Under the pieces are notes generated by a model, which worked only from the letters and a program-made list of their open reading frames with translations, searched no databases and had not been told where the DNA came from. DNA of 64,000 nucleotides, taken from assembly GCF_032854445.1 (NCBI RefSeq), contig NC_088307.1, positions 3,720,001 through 3,784,000 of the forward strand, in the 5' to 3' direction. Source of the stretch: Liolophura sinensis (Eukaryota; Mollusca; Polyplacophora; Chitonida; Chitonidae). Shown here piece by piece: positions 63,473 through 64,000 of the stretch; positions within the stretch are counted from its first letter, which is position 1; every line of letters begins with the position of its first letter. A program made the position numbers and the translations under genes.

Positions 63473-64000
63473 AGGGGACAAAATTGCCACCAGCCATCCT
63501 CATGACATTAAAACCAATAACTGTGTGCTTTATCTTCAAACCTGATAATACAGAAAGATTTCCTTTTCCTTCCATATGAGTGATAATATTACTTACATAT
63601 GTTCTTTTTATTATGATAAAACAAACCTTTTAGACATGTGATTCAGTTGTCAGTTCATGTACACCTGCCTAGATTGATATACCACAGGACATGTTATAGG
63701 AAGAGTTTTCTTGACCTTTGATATGCAAATCTGTGTTTTGTGCATGATAGTTTTTGCATATATTTTAAACAAACCAGCTTGATACAAAGATAGTTTTAGA
63801 TCATTGATACACTGTGGTACAGTAAAAATATAACTGTCCATGTGCGATGTAACTCTGGATGTGATATGGTATCAGTTTGTGACATTCTTACAAATATTTG
63901 ATGCACATATGTGATACAAACTAAAAACGATTGTACATACACCAAATTCCCTCAAACTGCATTTGTCATGGTTGCTGCTCAAATCAGACTGTGATTTAAC
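63473..64000 (+). other. LRRIQ3 3' UTR and flank
   Basis: No reading frame or repeat stands out. ATTAAA at 63507-63512 is a candidate polyadenylation signal close to the stop; another may lie beyond the window. Confidence 0.4.

Overview
This is eukaryotic, animal nuclear DNA. All five genes are split by GT-AG introns, the coding exons are small islands in AT-rich sequence, and many tRNA-derived SINEs, small inverted-repeat elements and minisatellites lie between them. The commonest SINE has a tRNA-like head, a tail of TAAA repeats and a shared core. From memory it resembles SINEs of molluscs and other lophotrochozoans, so I infer a mollusc or close relative; I cannot name the species.

Layout. 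(1) 1-3.7 kb, + strand: the last two exons of a sideroflexin gene, separated by a 3.2-kb intron filled with 19-bp and 80-bp tandem arrays. (2) 3.7-15.2 kb: no coding exon recognised; short arrays, SINE and inverted-repeat elements, and probably 3' flank or UTR. (3) 15.2-40.2 kb, - strand: a complete RABGAP1/RABGAP1L orthologue in 20 coding exons (PTB, kinesin-like domain, TBC Rab-GAP domain, coiled coil). (4) 40.2-42.7 kb: intergenic space shared by the divergent RABGAP1 and tubulin genes. (5) 42.7-46.3 kb, + strand: a complete alpha-tubulin gene with five coding exons and tyrosine at residue 40 instead of the acetylatable lysine. (6) 46.3-49.4 kb: the gap where tubulin and OGG1 converge, holding a TTAA-flanked inverted-repeat element. 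(7) 49.4-56.6 kb, - strand: a complete OGG1 8-oxoguanine DNA glycosylase gene with six exons. (8) 56.6-63.5 kb, + strand: LRRIQ3, head-to-head with OGG1 across a compact promoter with ETS and YY1-like sites.

The genes are ordinary conserved animal genes and do not form one pathway. The unusual material is where tandem repeats meet gene structure. In RABGAP1, the end of exon 10 together with its splice donor has expanded into about 22 copies of a 39-bp (13-codon) unit. In LRRIQ3, the acceptor of exon 4 is the last unit of a 65-77-bp tandem series. Another RABGAP1 intron carries about 39 copies of a 17-bp unit that matches a consensus 5' splice site on the antisense strand. RABGAP1 exon 15 has one base too many for its flanking intron phases.

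Exon boundaries were set by hand from reading frame, intron phase and remembered family sequences. No alignment or transcript data were available.
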